Assembly (NCBI GenBank): GCA_030550715.1
Contig: JAUQOU010000001.1
Coordinates: forward strand, 1 to 54,455
Source: a bacterium
GTDB taxonomy: Bacteria > Calescibacteriota > Calescibacteriia > Calescibacteriales > Calescibacteriaceae
Direction: 5' to 3'
DNA length: 54,455 nt
The notes below the pieces were generated by a model, which was not told where the DNA came from, did no database searches, and was given only the letters and a program-made list of their open reading frames with translations. The first letter of the stretch is position 1. Each line of letters opens with the position of its first letter. Shown piece after piece: positions 1-8,131 of the stretch. The position numbers and the translations under genes were made by a program.

Positions 1-433
1 AGAATGTGAGATTTGCTATATAATTTATGAAGTAAATTGTTCTTCTTGTTTCAAGGAATCGTGAGCCAAATACGACATCTGCCTTATCTTCAAAGATTGG
101 TTTGAGGAGTTTGGGATATTCGTCCGGGTCGTATTCAAGATCGGCATCCTGAATTATTATGATGTCTCCTTTTGATGATTTTATCCCGGTTCTCACTGCT
201 GCTCCCTTTCCCATATTTTTACTGTGTCTTATTATTTTTATCTCATTCAAGTTGTCTCCTTTTATGTTTTTGAGGATTTCTGGTGTGAAGTCATCAGAAC
301 CATCGTCAACAATGATTATCTCTTTTTTATATGGTTGTTTTTTTACCTTTTCTATTACTTCTTCTATTGTTGTAGCTTCGTTATAGCAGGGAATGATTAC
401 AGAAATCAGCTCTGCTCTTTCGGAGTTTTTCAT
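1..433 (-). CDS. Family 2 glycosyltransferase, dolichyl-phosphate-mannose-synthase-like (C-terminus cut by window edge)
   Basis: Only the first 144 codons lie in the window; the gene runs off the left edge. The fragment is a GT-A nucleotide-sugar-binding domain: VIIPCYNE at about residues 12-19, VDDGSDD at about 42-48 (the first aspartate pair), a conserved NMGKGAAVRTG stretch near 74, DADLEYDP near 96 (the DXD-like metal/UDP-binding site) and FGSRF near 122. This order is that of the DPM1/bactoprenol glycosyltransferase group, which moves a sugar from a nucleotide onto a polyprenyl phosphate at the inner face of the cytoplasmic membrane. The gene is divergent from yidC. Whether it carries C-terminal membrane segments cannot be seen. 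The family is clear; the sugar and acceptor are not. Confidence 0.88.
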   Translation of the reverse strand, partial: MKNSERAELISVIIPCYNEATTIEEVIEKVKKQPYKKEIIIVDDGSDDFTPEILKNIKGDNLNEIKIIRHSKNMGKGAAVRTGIKSSKGDIIIIQDADLEYDPDEYPKLLKPIFEDKADVVFGSRFLETRRTIYFINYIANLTF

Positions 434-524
434 TATCTTGATAGTTTAAAAATATTTTTCACCGAGATTAAATATAGTGGGTATTTTGATTTATTTTGAA
501 TTTTTTACTATACTGCTTTGTTTT

Positions 525-538
525 TATAAAATTAGATT
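525..538 (+). promoter_or_regulatory. TAAAAT/TAGATT -10-like boxes directly before yidC
   Basis: TAAAAT (527-532) and TAGATT (533-538) lie 12 and 6 bases before the yidC ATG at 545. There is no purine-rich Shine-Dalgarno site between. A transcript starting at the usual distance from either box would have a leader of 0-6 bases. No convincing -35 hexamer was found. AT-rich sequence yields such boxes by chance, so the support is the recurrence at other gene starts in this window. Confidence 0.35.
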
Positions 539-544
539 TTCATT

Positions 545-2029
545 ATGGGTGTTGCCTCTAGGATTCTGATTGCTACTTTGCTTTCTGCTGTCTTCCTTTT
601 TGTTTACGATATTTTGGTTCTGAAACCAAGAGTGAAGAGACAGACCGCTCAACTTCCTCAGAAAAGCACAGAGTTGCAACAAAAAAAATCCGAGAGTGAA
701 TATGGGAAAGAGAAGGAAATTTCTGTCCCGGAAAGATTATATCAGAATTTCTCAACTTATGTGGCTTTTGAGAACGATAGCGTACTTGTTGAGATTCAGA
801 ATCTATCTTTTTCAAGGATTTATCTGAAAAAATTCAAGATGTATTATGATAAAGAAGAAAGATTTCATTTTGACTTTCCTCTTGAGTTGATTTTTTTCTC
901 AAATGGCTCTGCTTTAAGATTTGAAATGAAGAAGGAAGGAGATAAATTTTTTCTCTTTTCAGATGGTATTACTGGATATATTTCCTTTGCTGGTATATCT
1001 GACTTTGTTTTTGAAATGGACTTTATCTTATACGGGAAGAATATAGCGGTAAAGCCGGTTCTTGTTTTGAGGAAATCTATGATTAGATCTGAGAACTCGT
1101 CATTAGTTTCTGCTGTGCCATCTCTGAAAGAGCTGAATAAATTGAAAGGCGGAGAGGTATCTGATTTTTTCGGAGAGAGGGGTAGATACTTTCTGTTTCT
1201 TGTTATGCCTTCTTTCAAGACTCATTTTGATTCTCTTGAAGGAGAAAGAGCGATTTTTTCAGGCGATAGTATTGCAGGAAATAACTTTGTCGAATTCAGA
1301 ATAAAGTTATTTTCAGGTCCAAAAGACGAAAAGGAATTGAATTTTTTCACTGGGTCTGCAAAAGAACTTGCGAGTTTTGGAACTTTTCACTTAATATCAA
1401 AAGCTCTCGTTTTCATTCTTGAACTCATAAACTCTTTTGTTGGAAATTGGGGAGTTTCAATAATAGTTCTTTCTTTTCTCGTCAGACTTGCTCTTTTTCC
1501 TCTCTCTGCTATATCTTATAAATCCTTCAAAAAAATGAAAGAGCTTCAACCAGAAATTGAAAAGATAAAGGAAAAATACAAAGATGATAAAGAAAGGATG
1601 TCAAGAGAGATTTTTGAGCTTTACAGAAGAGAGAAGATAAATCCTTTTTCGGGATGCCTTCCACTTCTTCTGCAGATACCTATATTTATAGCTCTTTACC
1701 AAGCACTTTTGAACTCAATAGATTTGAGACACGCACCTTTTGCACTCTGGATAAAAGACCTTTCAAGTCCAGATAAACTCTTCACAATAACTCTCGGAAG
1801 TTTCTCTTTTGAATTCCATCTTTTACCTATTATTATGGGTATAACTTTTTTTGTTCAGCAGATTATCACTCCGCAAACTTCTCAAGATGTATCTATGAAA
1901 ATTTTGAACTACCTTATGCCAATGATGTTTATTTTTATACTCTGGGGAGTTCCGTCTGGACTTCACCTCTACTGGATAACGGTTAATATTTTGGGAATAA
2001 TTCAGCAGGTTATAACAATGAAACTGTGA
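545..2029 (+). CDS. yidC: Membrane protein insertase YidC
   Basis: YidC/Oxa1-family insertase of the inner membrane, which places membrane proteins into the bilayer alone or with SecYEG. At 494 residues it is of the Gram-negative type: an N-terminal transmembrane anchor (about residues 8-25), a charged linker, a periplasmic beta-domain (about 70-280) and the conserved C-terminal insertase core from about 300. The core shows the hydrophilic-groove arginine in SFLVRLALFP, the charged cytoplasmic hairpin KMKELQPEIEKIKEKY and the PLLLQIPIF segment, then further membrane helices and GLHLYWITVN near the end. The usual rpmH-rnpA-yidD neighbours are absent: upstream is a divergent glycosyltransferase, downstream after 18 bases a lipoprotein gene on the same strand. 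The start lacks a Shine-Dalgarno site. Confidence 0.97.
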   Translation: MGVASRILIATLLSAVFLFVYDILVLKPRVKRQTAQLPQKSTELQQKKSESEYGKEKEISVPERLYQNFSTYVAFENDSVLVEIQNLSFSRIYLKKFKMYYDKEERFHFDFPLELIFFSNGSALRFEMKKEGDKFFLFSDGITGYISFAGISDFVFEMDFILYGKNIAVKPVLVLRKSMIRSENSSLVSAVPSLKELNKLKGGEVSDFFGERGRYFLFLVMPSFKTHFDSLEGERAIFSGDSIAGNNFVEFRIKLFSGPKDEKELNFFTGSAKELASFGTFHLISKALVFILELINSFVGNWGVSIIVLSFLVRLALFPLSAISYKSFKKMKELQPEIEKIKEKYKDDKERMSREIFELYRREKINPFSGCLPLLLQIPIFIALYQALLNSIDLRHAPFALWIKDLSSPDKLFTITLGSFSFEFHLLPIIMGITFFVQQIITPQTSQDVSMKILNYLMPMMFIFILWGVPSGLHLYWITVNILGIIQQVITMKL

Positions 2030-2047
2030 ACTTTTGGCTTTTTGGCT

Positions 2048-3373
2048 ATGGGAAAGAGAAAAAAATCTTTGTTATTTTGCTTTTTTATTTTGGCTATTGC
2101 TTTTTCTTTATCTTCGTGTCAGTTTAATTCTACTTGCAGGAAGCCGAGAGATGGAGAGTTAAAAGATGTAGTCGGTATTTCTTACAACAGTTTGAGAAAA
2201 AAGCTTGCGGTTTTATCTGCTCCCCGTGATGTTCTCGCTTGGTGTTCTGCATTTGTATCTGTTTTTGATTACGATGAAACACAGGGAAAACTCTCGTTTG
2301 ATAGAAACTTTGAACTTTCAGATAACATCGCGAACAGCATAAAATGGATAAAAGATAGCATAGTTGTCTCTCTCTACAACAAACTTGAAGTGATAAACTA
2401 CCTTTCGGGAAATAAATTATCTATTGATACGAATTTAGATATAGATTTCCTCTCTGTCGGTTCAAATTCCGTTTTAGCTTTATCTTTGATAAAGGGATCA
2501 GCTCTTTTTGCGGAGAACTTTGATGATTTTGTATCATATAAAAAAGCAACACTGTTTTCATCTTTACCGAAGGGAATCAGAGAAGGGGACTTTTTTACGG
2601 TTGAGGGTGGGAAAGAACTTGCTTTCCTCCCGCTTGATAAAACATTTCAAGCCATCATAATCCCAGATAATATAAGCCCAAAAAGTTTGACCTTTGATGT
2701 CAAGGAAGCTATTTTATCTGGAAATTCAAAAAAGACAGAGGTTTCTTCGACTTTATCTCAACTATCTTTCAGACCGAAAAATTCAGAAGAAGTAAAGTTT
2801 ATAAGTGGAGTTAAATCTACGGGTAGATTTCTGTTCTCACTCTCTCAAAAAGGTGATAAAAAAGGGGTTTTGATTTTAGATTCTCGCTGTGTCGCTTCTG
2901 ATTCTCTATCTTCGCAGAACTGTGCGTGGTTTCTCGGAGTTACCGAAAATGTGTCGGATGTGTTCCCTTTCTCTTTGAGTTTTGGTTCTGGAAATATATT
3001 CTTTCTTATTTTGAGAGGAAAAAGCGAAGCGTTTTTTTATATCACTTACTTTGATGGTTTAGACCTATTTTTGCTCTCCACAGATTCTTTCCCTTATTCT
3101 TCTTTCTATGAGCTTTTACAGAGGGAAATAAAAGAGGAGAAAGAAACAACTTCTGCTGTTGAGAATAATGTTAAAGAAAGCAAATCTGAAAGTGTCAGTA
3201 AAAGTAATAAAGTTATAAATAGCGTGGAGCAATCAGATGATTCAGCAAATTTTTCAGGCAGGATTTATAAAATCAGGTTGGTGTTTGTCATGAAGCATTT
3301 TATTGGAGGGAAAGAAGAGGATAAACTCTCAATATTTACTTATGAGACCAAGGTGAGTTTCAGTCAGGAATGA
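2048..3373 (+). CDS. Putative lipoprotein of unknown function downstream of yidC
   Basis: I do not recognise a family. The first residues are basic (MGKRKK), then a hydrophobic stretch and a lipobox LSSC with the lipidated cysteine at residue 24, so the protein is probably an envelope lipoprotein. An upstream in-frame TTG at 2042 is possible; the ATG at 2048 gives a standard signal. The 441-residue mature part consists of short beta-type hydrophobic strands without a recognisable catalytic motif, possibly a propeller-like fold (a guess from strand spacing). Near residues 365-400 is a low-complexity Ser/Lys/Glu-rich linker, then a last strand pair. It follows yidC by 18 bases and is probably cotranscribed. 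Its last 10 bases overlap the convergent glycosyltransferase gene. Confidence 0.7.
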   Translation: MGKRKKSLLFCFFILAIAFSLSSCQFNSTCRKPRDGELKDVVGISYNSLRKKLAVLSAPRDVLAWCSAFVSVFDYDETQGKLSFDRNFELSDNIANSIKWIKDSIVVSLYNKLEVINYLSGNKLSIDTNLDIDFLSVGSNSVLALSLIKGSALFAENFDDFVSYKKATLFSSLPKGIREGDFFTVEGGKELAFLPLDKTFQAIIIPDNISPKSLTFDVKEAILSGNSKKTEVSSTLSQLSFRPKNSEEVKFISGVKSTGRFLFSLSQKGDKKGVLILDSRCVASDSLSSQNCAWFLGVTENVSDVFPFSLSFGSGNIFFLILRGKSEAFFYITYFDGLDLFLLSTDSFPYSSFYELLQREIKEEKETTSAVENNVKESKSESVSKSNKVINSVEQSDDSANFSGRIYKIRLVFVMKHFIGGKEEDKLSIFTYETKVSFSQE

Positions 3374-4416
3374 TTTTTTCTACTTTGCTTTTTCAGTATC
3401 TCGGTTAATTTTTTAGCTCTTGATATAATGATGGTTTCTGCGATTCTTTCAATTCTTCCTGTATCAAAAGCTATGTTCATAACAAAAAATACGATAGGCA
3501 TAGTGAGGACTAATTTCGGGTCTTTTTCTTTCCTTAATATTTCTTTGTGCTTTTTGAGAAGTTTGAGAAGGTAAAACTTATACATTGCAATAATGACTGG
3601 AAGAGAGATAGGAGGGAAAAGAGCAGATATTAAAATTGCTCCAAGGAGCTTTGGAAGGAAAAATTCGCTCATTCTTTCCCCATGTCTTATGTATATATCT
3701 GCTCTTCCTTTTCCATATCTTCTCATCCAGTGAAAAATTTCCCTGATTGTCTCCCGCGTTGGGTGATAAGATACAGCAGAAGGAACATAAAAGAATTTTA
3801 GATTTCTGTTTTTCTTCTTCAATCTTATTGATATATCCATATCTTCACATCCCCATTTTAAAGATTCATCAAAAGGGGTTTGAAGGAATATATTTCTTCT
3901 CAGAGCTGAAAATCCTGTGTGAAAGAACTTGATTTCTGTTTTTTCTTTAGGCAGAGAAAAACCACCGCCGGGGTGGAGGAGTATTCCCTGGGATTTTCCT
4001 ATTGGATTTTTTGTTTTTTCGGGAAGAACTGCTCCGCATACCGCAGCGATGTTTTCATCTTCTAAAAGAGTAGATATAAGTTCCTCTATGCTTCCTTTTT
4101 CTACTGTCATCTCGTCATCTATGAAAACAACAACATCTGATTTTGCTTCTTTTATTCCCCTGTTTCTTTGAGATGACCAATTTGAGTTTTCGCAGTCAGT
4201 TTTGACTATTTTCAATCTGCTATCTTGTGGCAGTGCCTTTGAAATCGCTTTTATAAAATCGCCTTTATCTTTCTTTTTGTCTGTACAATTTGATACTACA
4301 AGGATATATTCCGAAAAGCTGTTGAAGTTCTCTAAAACAGAACGAACTGTTTTTGATAGTTTTCTTTCTATTTCATTTTCATGGTTTATTCTGCTTATCG
4401 TGATTACTGATACCAT
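3364..4416 (-). CDS. Family 2 glycosyltransferase with C-terminal membrane segments
   Basis: A 350-residue GT2 enzyme, probably adding a sugar to a surface glycan at the inner membrane. The GT-A domain starts at once (VSVITISRIN), shows the metal-binding acidic motif VVVFIDDEM near residue 100, and GCEDMDISIRL near 190, the ED motif that supplies the catalytic base in this family. Hydrophobic stretches near residues 255-285 (LLGAILISALFPPISLPVII) and 305-325 suggest two or so membrane helices, as in rhamnosyl- and wall-glycan transferases. The gene follows the OsmC gene on the same strand with a 39-base gap, probably one transcript although the functions look unrelated. Its stop overlaps that of the convergent lipoprotein gene by 10 bases. 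Donor and acceptor are unknown. Confidence 0.88.
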   Translation of the reverse strand: MVSVITISRINHENEIERKLSKTVRSVLENFNSFSEYILVVSNCTDKKKDKGDFIKAISKALPQDSRLKIVKTDCENSNWSSQRNRGIKEAKSDVVVFIDDEMTVEKGSIEELISTLLEDENIAAVCGAVLPEKTKNPIGKSQGILLHPGGGFSLPKEKTEIKFFHTGFSALRRNIFLQTPFDESLKWGCEDMDISIRLKKKNRNLKFFYVPSAVSYHPTRETIREIFHWMRRYGKGRADIYIRHGERMSEFFLPKLLGAILISALFPPISLPVIIAMYKFYLLKLLKKHKEILRKEKDPKLVLTMPIVFFVMNIAFDTGRIERIAETIIISRAKKLTEILKKQSRKNHS

Positions 4417-4455
4417 TTATTTTTTCATTCGTCAGAGGTTTTGGTGAGGATTTTT

Positions 4456-4974
4456 TCAAACTTTTTCTACTCCTATTTCAAGTGGTATAGGGTTTGTTAT
4501 GCAGTATACTGCTGGACATCTTTTTTCTGCAAGTTCTTTTGCTTTTTCTATCTTTTCTTTTGGTTCGTCAGATTCAACAAGTAGTGTGAGTTTTATTTTA
4601 TCTACGACGGGGTCATCTGAAAGTCCGAGCGGTCTTTTGAGGTTGATTTCGTTTTCGGCTATTACTTTTATTGATTTTATATTGAGGTTCATTTCGGCTG
4701 CGACACCGGAGAAGGTGCCGAGAAAGCATGACGCCATTCCAAAGAGACAGAACTGAACAGGGTTTGGAGCTCTTCCACCTCCCCCGGCAAACGGAGCTCC
4801 ATCACACTCCACTTTCACCTTACCTTTTGGGAATTCAAGTTGAGAGTACATCTGTGGAAGATTTTCATCATTCTCCCATATTACCTCTACCTTCATTTTT
4901 CTTTTGAGAAGCGATGGGTCCTTTTTTGAATCATCAATAAACTTTTTAACTGATTCAAGATTTACATTTCTCAT
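4456..4974 (-). CDS. OsmC/Ohr-family peroxiredoxin-like protein
   Basis: A 172-residue OsmC-family protein; family members reduce organic or other hydroperoxides with two cysteines. The likely peroxidatic cysteine is Cys83 in the helix motif FGMASCFLGTF and the second is Cys153 in KRCPAVYC, positions that match the family. An N-terminal segment of about 30 residues precedes the first beta-hairpin (KVEVIWENDE), as in the YhfA-like subgroup. GGGGRAPNPVQF at 64-75 leads into the central helix. It seems to be the first gene of a two-gene unit with the glycosyltransferase. The start has no Shine-Dalgarno site; a TAATAT box lies about 10 bases upstream. The natural substrate cannot be told from sequence. 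Confidence 0.9.
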   Translation of the reverse strand: MRNVNLESVKKFIDDSKKDPSLLKRKMKVEVIWENDENLPQMYSQLEFPKGKVKVECDGAPFAGGGGRAPNPVQFCLFGMASCFLGTFSGVAAEMNLNIKSIKVIAENEINLKRPLGLSDDPVVDKIKLTLLVESDEPKEKIEKAKELAEKRCPAVYCITNPIPLEIGVEKV

Positions 4975-5188
4975 AGCTCAAAAATATTAGTTTTTGCTTT
5001 TTGTCATTTCTGATTTCTCAAGTAAAAATATTGAGATAATTTTTATGGAAAATTTTTTGGTTGAACGCTAATTTGATAAGTCCATCGCGACAAGAAAGAT
5101 GAGAGACGTCTTACCAGAAAATAGAACCAATTAGGCAAAAGATTAAAATATTGTAGAGATGGCAAAATTACTTTAATTGGTGCATATT

Positions 5189-6592
5189 ATGGGTAAAGAG
5201 AATGATAAAATAGAGATGGTATCTTTATTTGATTTTACGGGTGTGAGCTTATCTGGTGTTGGTAGGTCTAAAAAACCCAATTCAGTTCTTTCGTTTCGCC
5301 TTGAAAAAAAAGTGGACCCTTTATCTTGGCTTTTAGGAGATGATTATAGAAAAGGAGAGTTTGAACTTTTTGAAGATGTAGGACAAATATATGAGCTACA
5401 ATTAGCAAAAATGGAGTATGAATCTTTCAAAAGTAATATGGAAGCGTTCAGAAAAAGGACTGCTTATTTCAAAGTAGTAAACGGAGAAAAATCATATCAC
5501 TATTTTATTTCAAAGGTAAAGGGAAAAGGGCAGATCGGACACACAAATCAGTATCTTACACATTGGTTTTATCCATATAAAGGAAAATTTCACGGACAAA
5601 TGATAAAGTCCATAATAAATTTCATAGGTGCGGAAGGTGATGACATAATACTTGATCCTTTTGCTGGGTCTGGAACTACTTTAATTGAGGCGTCTGTGGT
5701 CGGCACAAGGAGTGTGGGGGTTGAAATAAATCCAGCGCTTTGCATTGTCTCTCAAATAAAACTTGATGCTCTGAAAACAGATTATCCTGAATTTACAAAG
5801 AGTATTGTAGTTAAGGATTTGCCAAGAATCTTTAAATATTTTAGTGATGCAGAAGCATACTTGAATGAAAGAAGGTGGGAAATAAAAATAAATAATCAGA
5901 ATGCAAGAGATATATTAATAGAACTCTGGGAAAATCATTTTCCGAATTCTTTTGTTAAGGAGTATCCTCTTGAGTGGAGAAACCTGCTTCTTCTTATCTA
6001 TCTTCACGCTCTGTCTGATTATACGTATTTGAAAGGTACAAGTAAATCAAGACCACTTGAAGAATTCTTCTATATCAATTTCAATGAATATTCCAAGACC
6101 TTAAAAGGTGTTTATGAAACATTTAGAGAGTTAAAAATGACTCCAAAAGAGTATGTGGTTATTCTTGGGAACGCTTTGCGATTGCCACTTAGCGATAACA
6201 GTGTAAAAGGTGTAGTGACATCTCCTCCTTACAGCATCGCTCTGGATTATATAAGCAACGATATTCATCTTCTGAACTACCTTGGAATTGATACAAAAAA
6301 ATTGAGAGAAGAGATGGTAGGACTGAGAGGGAAAAAAACAGAGAAATTGAAATTATACGAACAAGATTTGAGAAAAAGTATAGAAGAAATGTATAGAGTG
6401 CTAATCAAAGGGGGATGGGCAGTAATTGTTCTTGGAGATGTAGTGGTAAATGGAAAAAGAACCGACTTCTGCAAGAAAATAATAGAATGGGCACCACAGA
6501 TAGGTTTTGTAGATTATTATGCTATGAAGCGCCCGATTCTTGGTGGATTTGCAAAACTTCGGTATGAATATGTGATTTTCCTACAAAAATAA
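5189..6592 (+). CDS. DNA methyltransferase of a restriction-modification system (probably N4-cytosine type)
   Basis: A 467-residue AdoMet-dependent DNA methyltransferase. Motif I, DPFAGSGTT, is at about 156-164 and is followed by GVEINP; the catalytic motif IV, SPPY, is at 345-348. The order motif I, long middle region (probable target recognition), motif IV fits the alpha group of amino-methyltransferases. SPPY rather than DPPY/NPPY is typical of N4-cytosine enzymes, though some N6-adenine enzymes have it. The start was set at the ATG at 5189; TTG at 5177 and GTG at 5180 are in frame upstream. The gene ends 11 bases before a TdeIII-like nuclease gene, making a type II pair. The recognition site is not readable from sequence. 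Confidence 0.9.
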   Translation: MGKENDKIEMVSLFDFTGVSLSGVGRSKKPNSVLSFRLEKKVDPLSWLLGDDYRKGEFELFEDVGQIYELQLAKMEYESFKSNMEAFRKRTAYFKVVNGEKSYHYFISKVKGKGQIGHTNQYLTHWFYPYKGKFHGQMIKSIINFIGAEGDDIILDPFAGSGTTLIEASVVGTRSVGVEINPALCIVSQIKLDALKTDYPEFTKSIVVKDLPRIFKYFSDAEAYLNERRWEIKINNQNARDILIELWENHFPNSFVKEYPLEWRNLLLLIYLHALSDYTYLKGTSKSRPLEEFFYINFNEYSKTLKGVYETFRELKMTPKEYVVILGNALRLPLSDNSVKGVVTSPPYSIALDYISNDIHLLNYLGIDTKKLREEMVGLRGKKTEKLKLYEQDLRKSIEEMYRVLIKGGWAVIVLGDVVVNGKRTDFCKKIIEWAPQIGFVDYYAMKRPILGGFAKLRYEYVIFLQK

Positions 6593-6603
6593 TCCCGCAG
6601 AGA

Positions 6604-7038
6604 ATGAAACTCAGTGTAAAAAAAGCCATTGAAAGTTATATTGAACGTTTCTTACAACATCTCATAAATAAATATGGAACAGAATCGGTAAAAAGTGATG
6701 TCTTAAAGAAAGCTACATTTGATGAGAGAAAAGGAGAGTATAAACCATTTCATCAAGCTTTAATACCATCTGAGCTTTTACGAATTCAAAGATTTTTCAG
6801 GTCTTTTAGCACATCTTTGGGACAAGGCGTCTTTGAGTTTATGGCAAAGGTAGTGGCGGAATCAAATGAAAAATGGGTTGATGTAAAATTAAAATATAAA
6901 TTTCTGGCGTTTGCTTCTCCAAATATTCAATCAGCAGTAGATACTTTTATTGAAAACATATTGACAGGGAAAATAAAACCTTATCCTTATCCGAAATTTC
7001 CAGAACCTGAATCCCAAGATAAAAAGAGATTGTGGTAG
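6604..7038 (+). CDS. TdeIII-like type II restriction endonuclease, N-terminal fragment (frameshifted)
   Basis: This 144-residue frame is the N-terminal part of a type II restriction endonuclease resembling the TdeIII/MjaII group, judged by eye from the helix-rich start, the segment ALIPSELLRIQRFFRSFSTSLGQG and its place after the methyltransferase. It stops at TAG 7036-7038, just before the catalytic half, which lies in the -1 frame. The break falls at a run of five A's (7021-7025): with six, the two frames would join into one protein of about 264 residues, close to the family's usual size. As written the fragment lacks the nuclease core and should not cut DNA. Confidence 0.75.
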   Translation: MKLSVKKAIESYIERFLQHLINKYGTESVKSDVLKKATFDERKGEYKPFHQALIPSELLRIQRFFRSFSTSLGQGVFEFMAKVVAESNEKWVDVKLKYKFLAFASPNIQSAVDTFIENILTGKIKPYPYPKFPEPESQDKKRLW

Positions 7039-7397
7039 ATTTGTCATTCAAAGATAAAGAAACAGGTGAAATATATTTTATAGAAATAAAGTCGCCAAAA
7101 CCGAATAAAGACCAAACTCGTCAGACCAAACAAAAATTCTCATTTCTTCTTGCTACATACGAAAATTCCAAAGCTTATTATGCACTGTCTTATAATCCAT
7201 ACGGAGAGAGAAAAGAAAATTACAAATGGGAATTTACAAAAATGTTTTTTGATTTAGATAAAGAAGTTCTTATTGGTAGGGAGTTCTGGGATTTTCTCGG
7301 AGGAGAAGGAACATACGATGAGATACTGCAGATTTTCAAAAAAGTTGGAGAAAGAAAAGGCAAAGAGATAACAAAAAGATTGATAGAGAGGTTTTGA
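7032..7397 (+). CDS. TdeIII-like type II restriction endonuclease, C-terminal catalytic fragment (frameshifted)
   Basis: The frame opens at a GTG (7032) inside the end of the N-terminal fragment and codes for 121 residues. It carries a PD-(D/E)XK-type core: VDL with Asp3, then IEIKSPKPNKDQTRQTK with Glu18 and Lys20, the metal- and phosphate-binding residues, followed by alternating strands and helices (FSFLLATYE, AYYALSYNPYG). EIK-x-PKPNKDQT-x-x-TK is a hallmark I associate with TdeIII-like enzymes. Separate translation from GTG 7032 is conceivable because the two frames overlap, but no Shine-Dalgarno site precedes it. A decayed or slippage-dependent single gene is the simpler reading. Confidence 0.75.
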   Translation: MVDLSFKDKETGEIYFIEIKSPKPNKDQTRQTKQKFSFLLATYENSKAYYALSYNPYGERKENYKWEFTKMFFDLDKEVLIGREFWDFLGGEGTYDEILQIFKKVGERKGKEITKRLIERF

Positions 7398-7418
7398 TAT
7401 TGATTGTTTTTCTAAACT

Positions 7419-7985
7419 TTACTCTCTCTCATCTTTTTCTACTTTTGGTATAACAATACCTGGTTGTTTCATGTACTTTCCTTTTCTATCTGCGTATGAT
7501 ACCTCGCATACTTCGTATGACTTCAAGAATATTATCTGAGCTATACCTTCTCCCGCATATATTTTCGCCGGGAGCGGGGTGGTGTTTGAAATCTCAACCG
7601 TGAGATAACCTTCCCACTCTGGTTCAAGTGGAGTGACATTTACAATTATTCCACATCTTGCGTATGTTGATTTCCCAACGCATATTCCTATAACATCTCT
7701 TGGTATTTTGAAGTATTCAACAGATTTTGCAAGGACAAATGAGTTCGGGGGAATAATGCAGTAATCACCTTTTACTGTCACAAAAGACCTCTCATCAAAA
7801 TTTTTAGGATCGACTATGGTTGAAGCGACATTTGTGAATATCTTGAACTCGTCCGCTATTCTGAAATCGTATCCATAAGACGATAGACCATATGAGACAA
7901 CTCCTTTTCTCACTAAACTTTCTTCAAAAGGAGTTATCATACCGCGTTTAGCCATCTCCCTTATCCATTTATCTGGCATTACCAT
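7419..7985 (-). CDS. dcd: dCTP deaminase
   Basis: Deaminates dCTP to dUTP, the route to dUMP for thymidylate synthesis; in this window the next step would be ThyX (27852-28640). The 188 residues match the common bacterial enzyme: the [10 protein letters not shown] strand near 38-47, KSTYARCG at 105-112 (Ser106 and Arg110 align with the E. coli active-site serine and arginine), TPLEPEWEG, and [10 protein letters not shown] with Glu131 in the place of the catalytic glutamate. The tail [11 protein letters not shown] closes the nucleotide site in related trimers. Unlike many unit-leading genes here, dcd has a strong Shine-Dalgarno site 8 bases before its ATG. It is divergent from uvrB across 146 bases. 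Confidence 0.96.
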   Translation of the reverse strand: MVMPDKWIREMAKRGMITPFEESLVRKGVVSYGLSSYGYDFRIADEFKIFTNVASTIVDPKNFDERSFVTVKGDYCIIPPNSFVLAKSVEYFKIPRDVIGICVGKSTYARCGIIVNVTPLEPEWEGYLTVEISNTTPLPAKIYAGEGIAQIIFLKSYEVCEVSYADRKGKYMKQPGIVIPKVEKDERE

Positions 7986-7993
7986 ATATCTTT

Positions 7994-8002
7994 CCCTCCT
8001 CC
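7994..8002 (-). promoter_or_regulatory. Strong Shine-Dalgarno site of dcd
   Basis: On the minus strand the bases read GGAGGAGGG and end 8 bases before the dcd ATG at 7985. It shows that this genome uses a classical anti-Shine-Dalgarno and helps set the dcd start. It contrasts with the many starts here that have none. Confidence 0.7.
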
Positions 8003-8049
8003 AATCTCTCTGATTTATTTTTGATATAATAAATAATCTCAGGAATGGT

Positions 8050-8062
8050 CAGAAATTTTCTG
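8050..8062. promoter_or_regulatory. Candidate operator palindrome upstream of uvrB
   Basis: The 13 bases CAGAAATTTTCTG form a perfect 6+1+6 palindrome (CAGAAA-T-TTTCTG) in the dcd/uvrB divergent region, 69 bases before the uvrB start. A TATAAT box is at 8025-8030 on the plus strand. Because uvrB is under LexA control in many bacteria, this could be an SOS operator of a lineage-specific type, but it matches neither the E. coli nor the Bacillus LexA consensus, and AT-rich palindromes of this size occur by chance. Confidence 0.25.
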
Positions 8063-8131
8063 TTTCTTTCCTTATCCATAAAAAAGAGAAATAAAGGGTT
8101 TTTGGTGAAGATGTTTTTACTTTTTTAATCT

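Noticed and set aside
159-499. Plus-strand open frames opposite the edge glycosyltransferase
   Set aside because: They are Phe/Ile-rich shadows; the minus strand codes a clear GT2 domain with VDDGS and DAD motifs.
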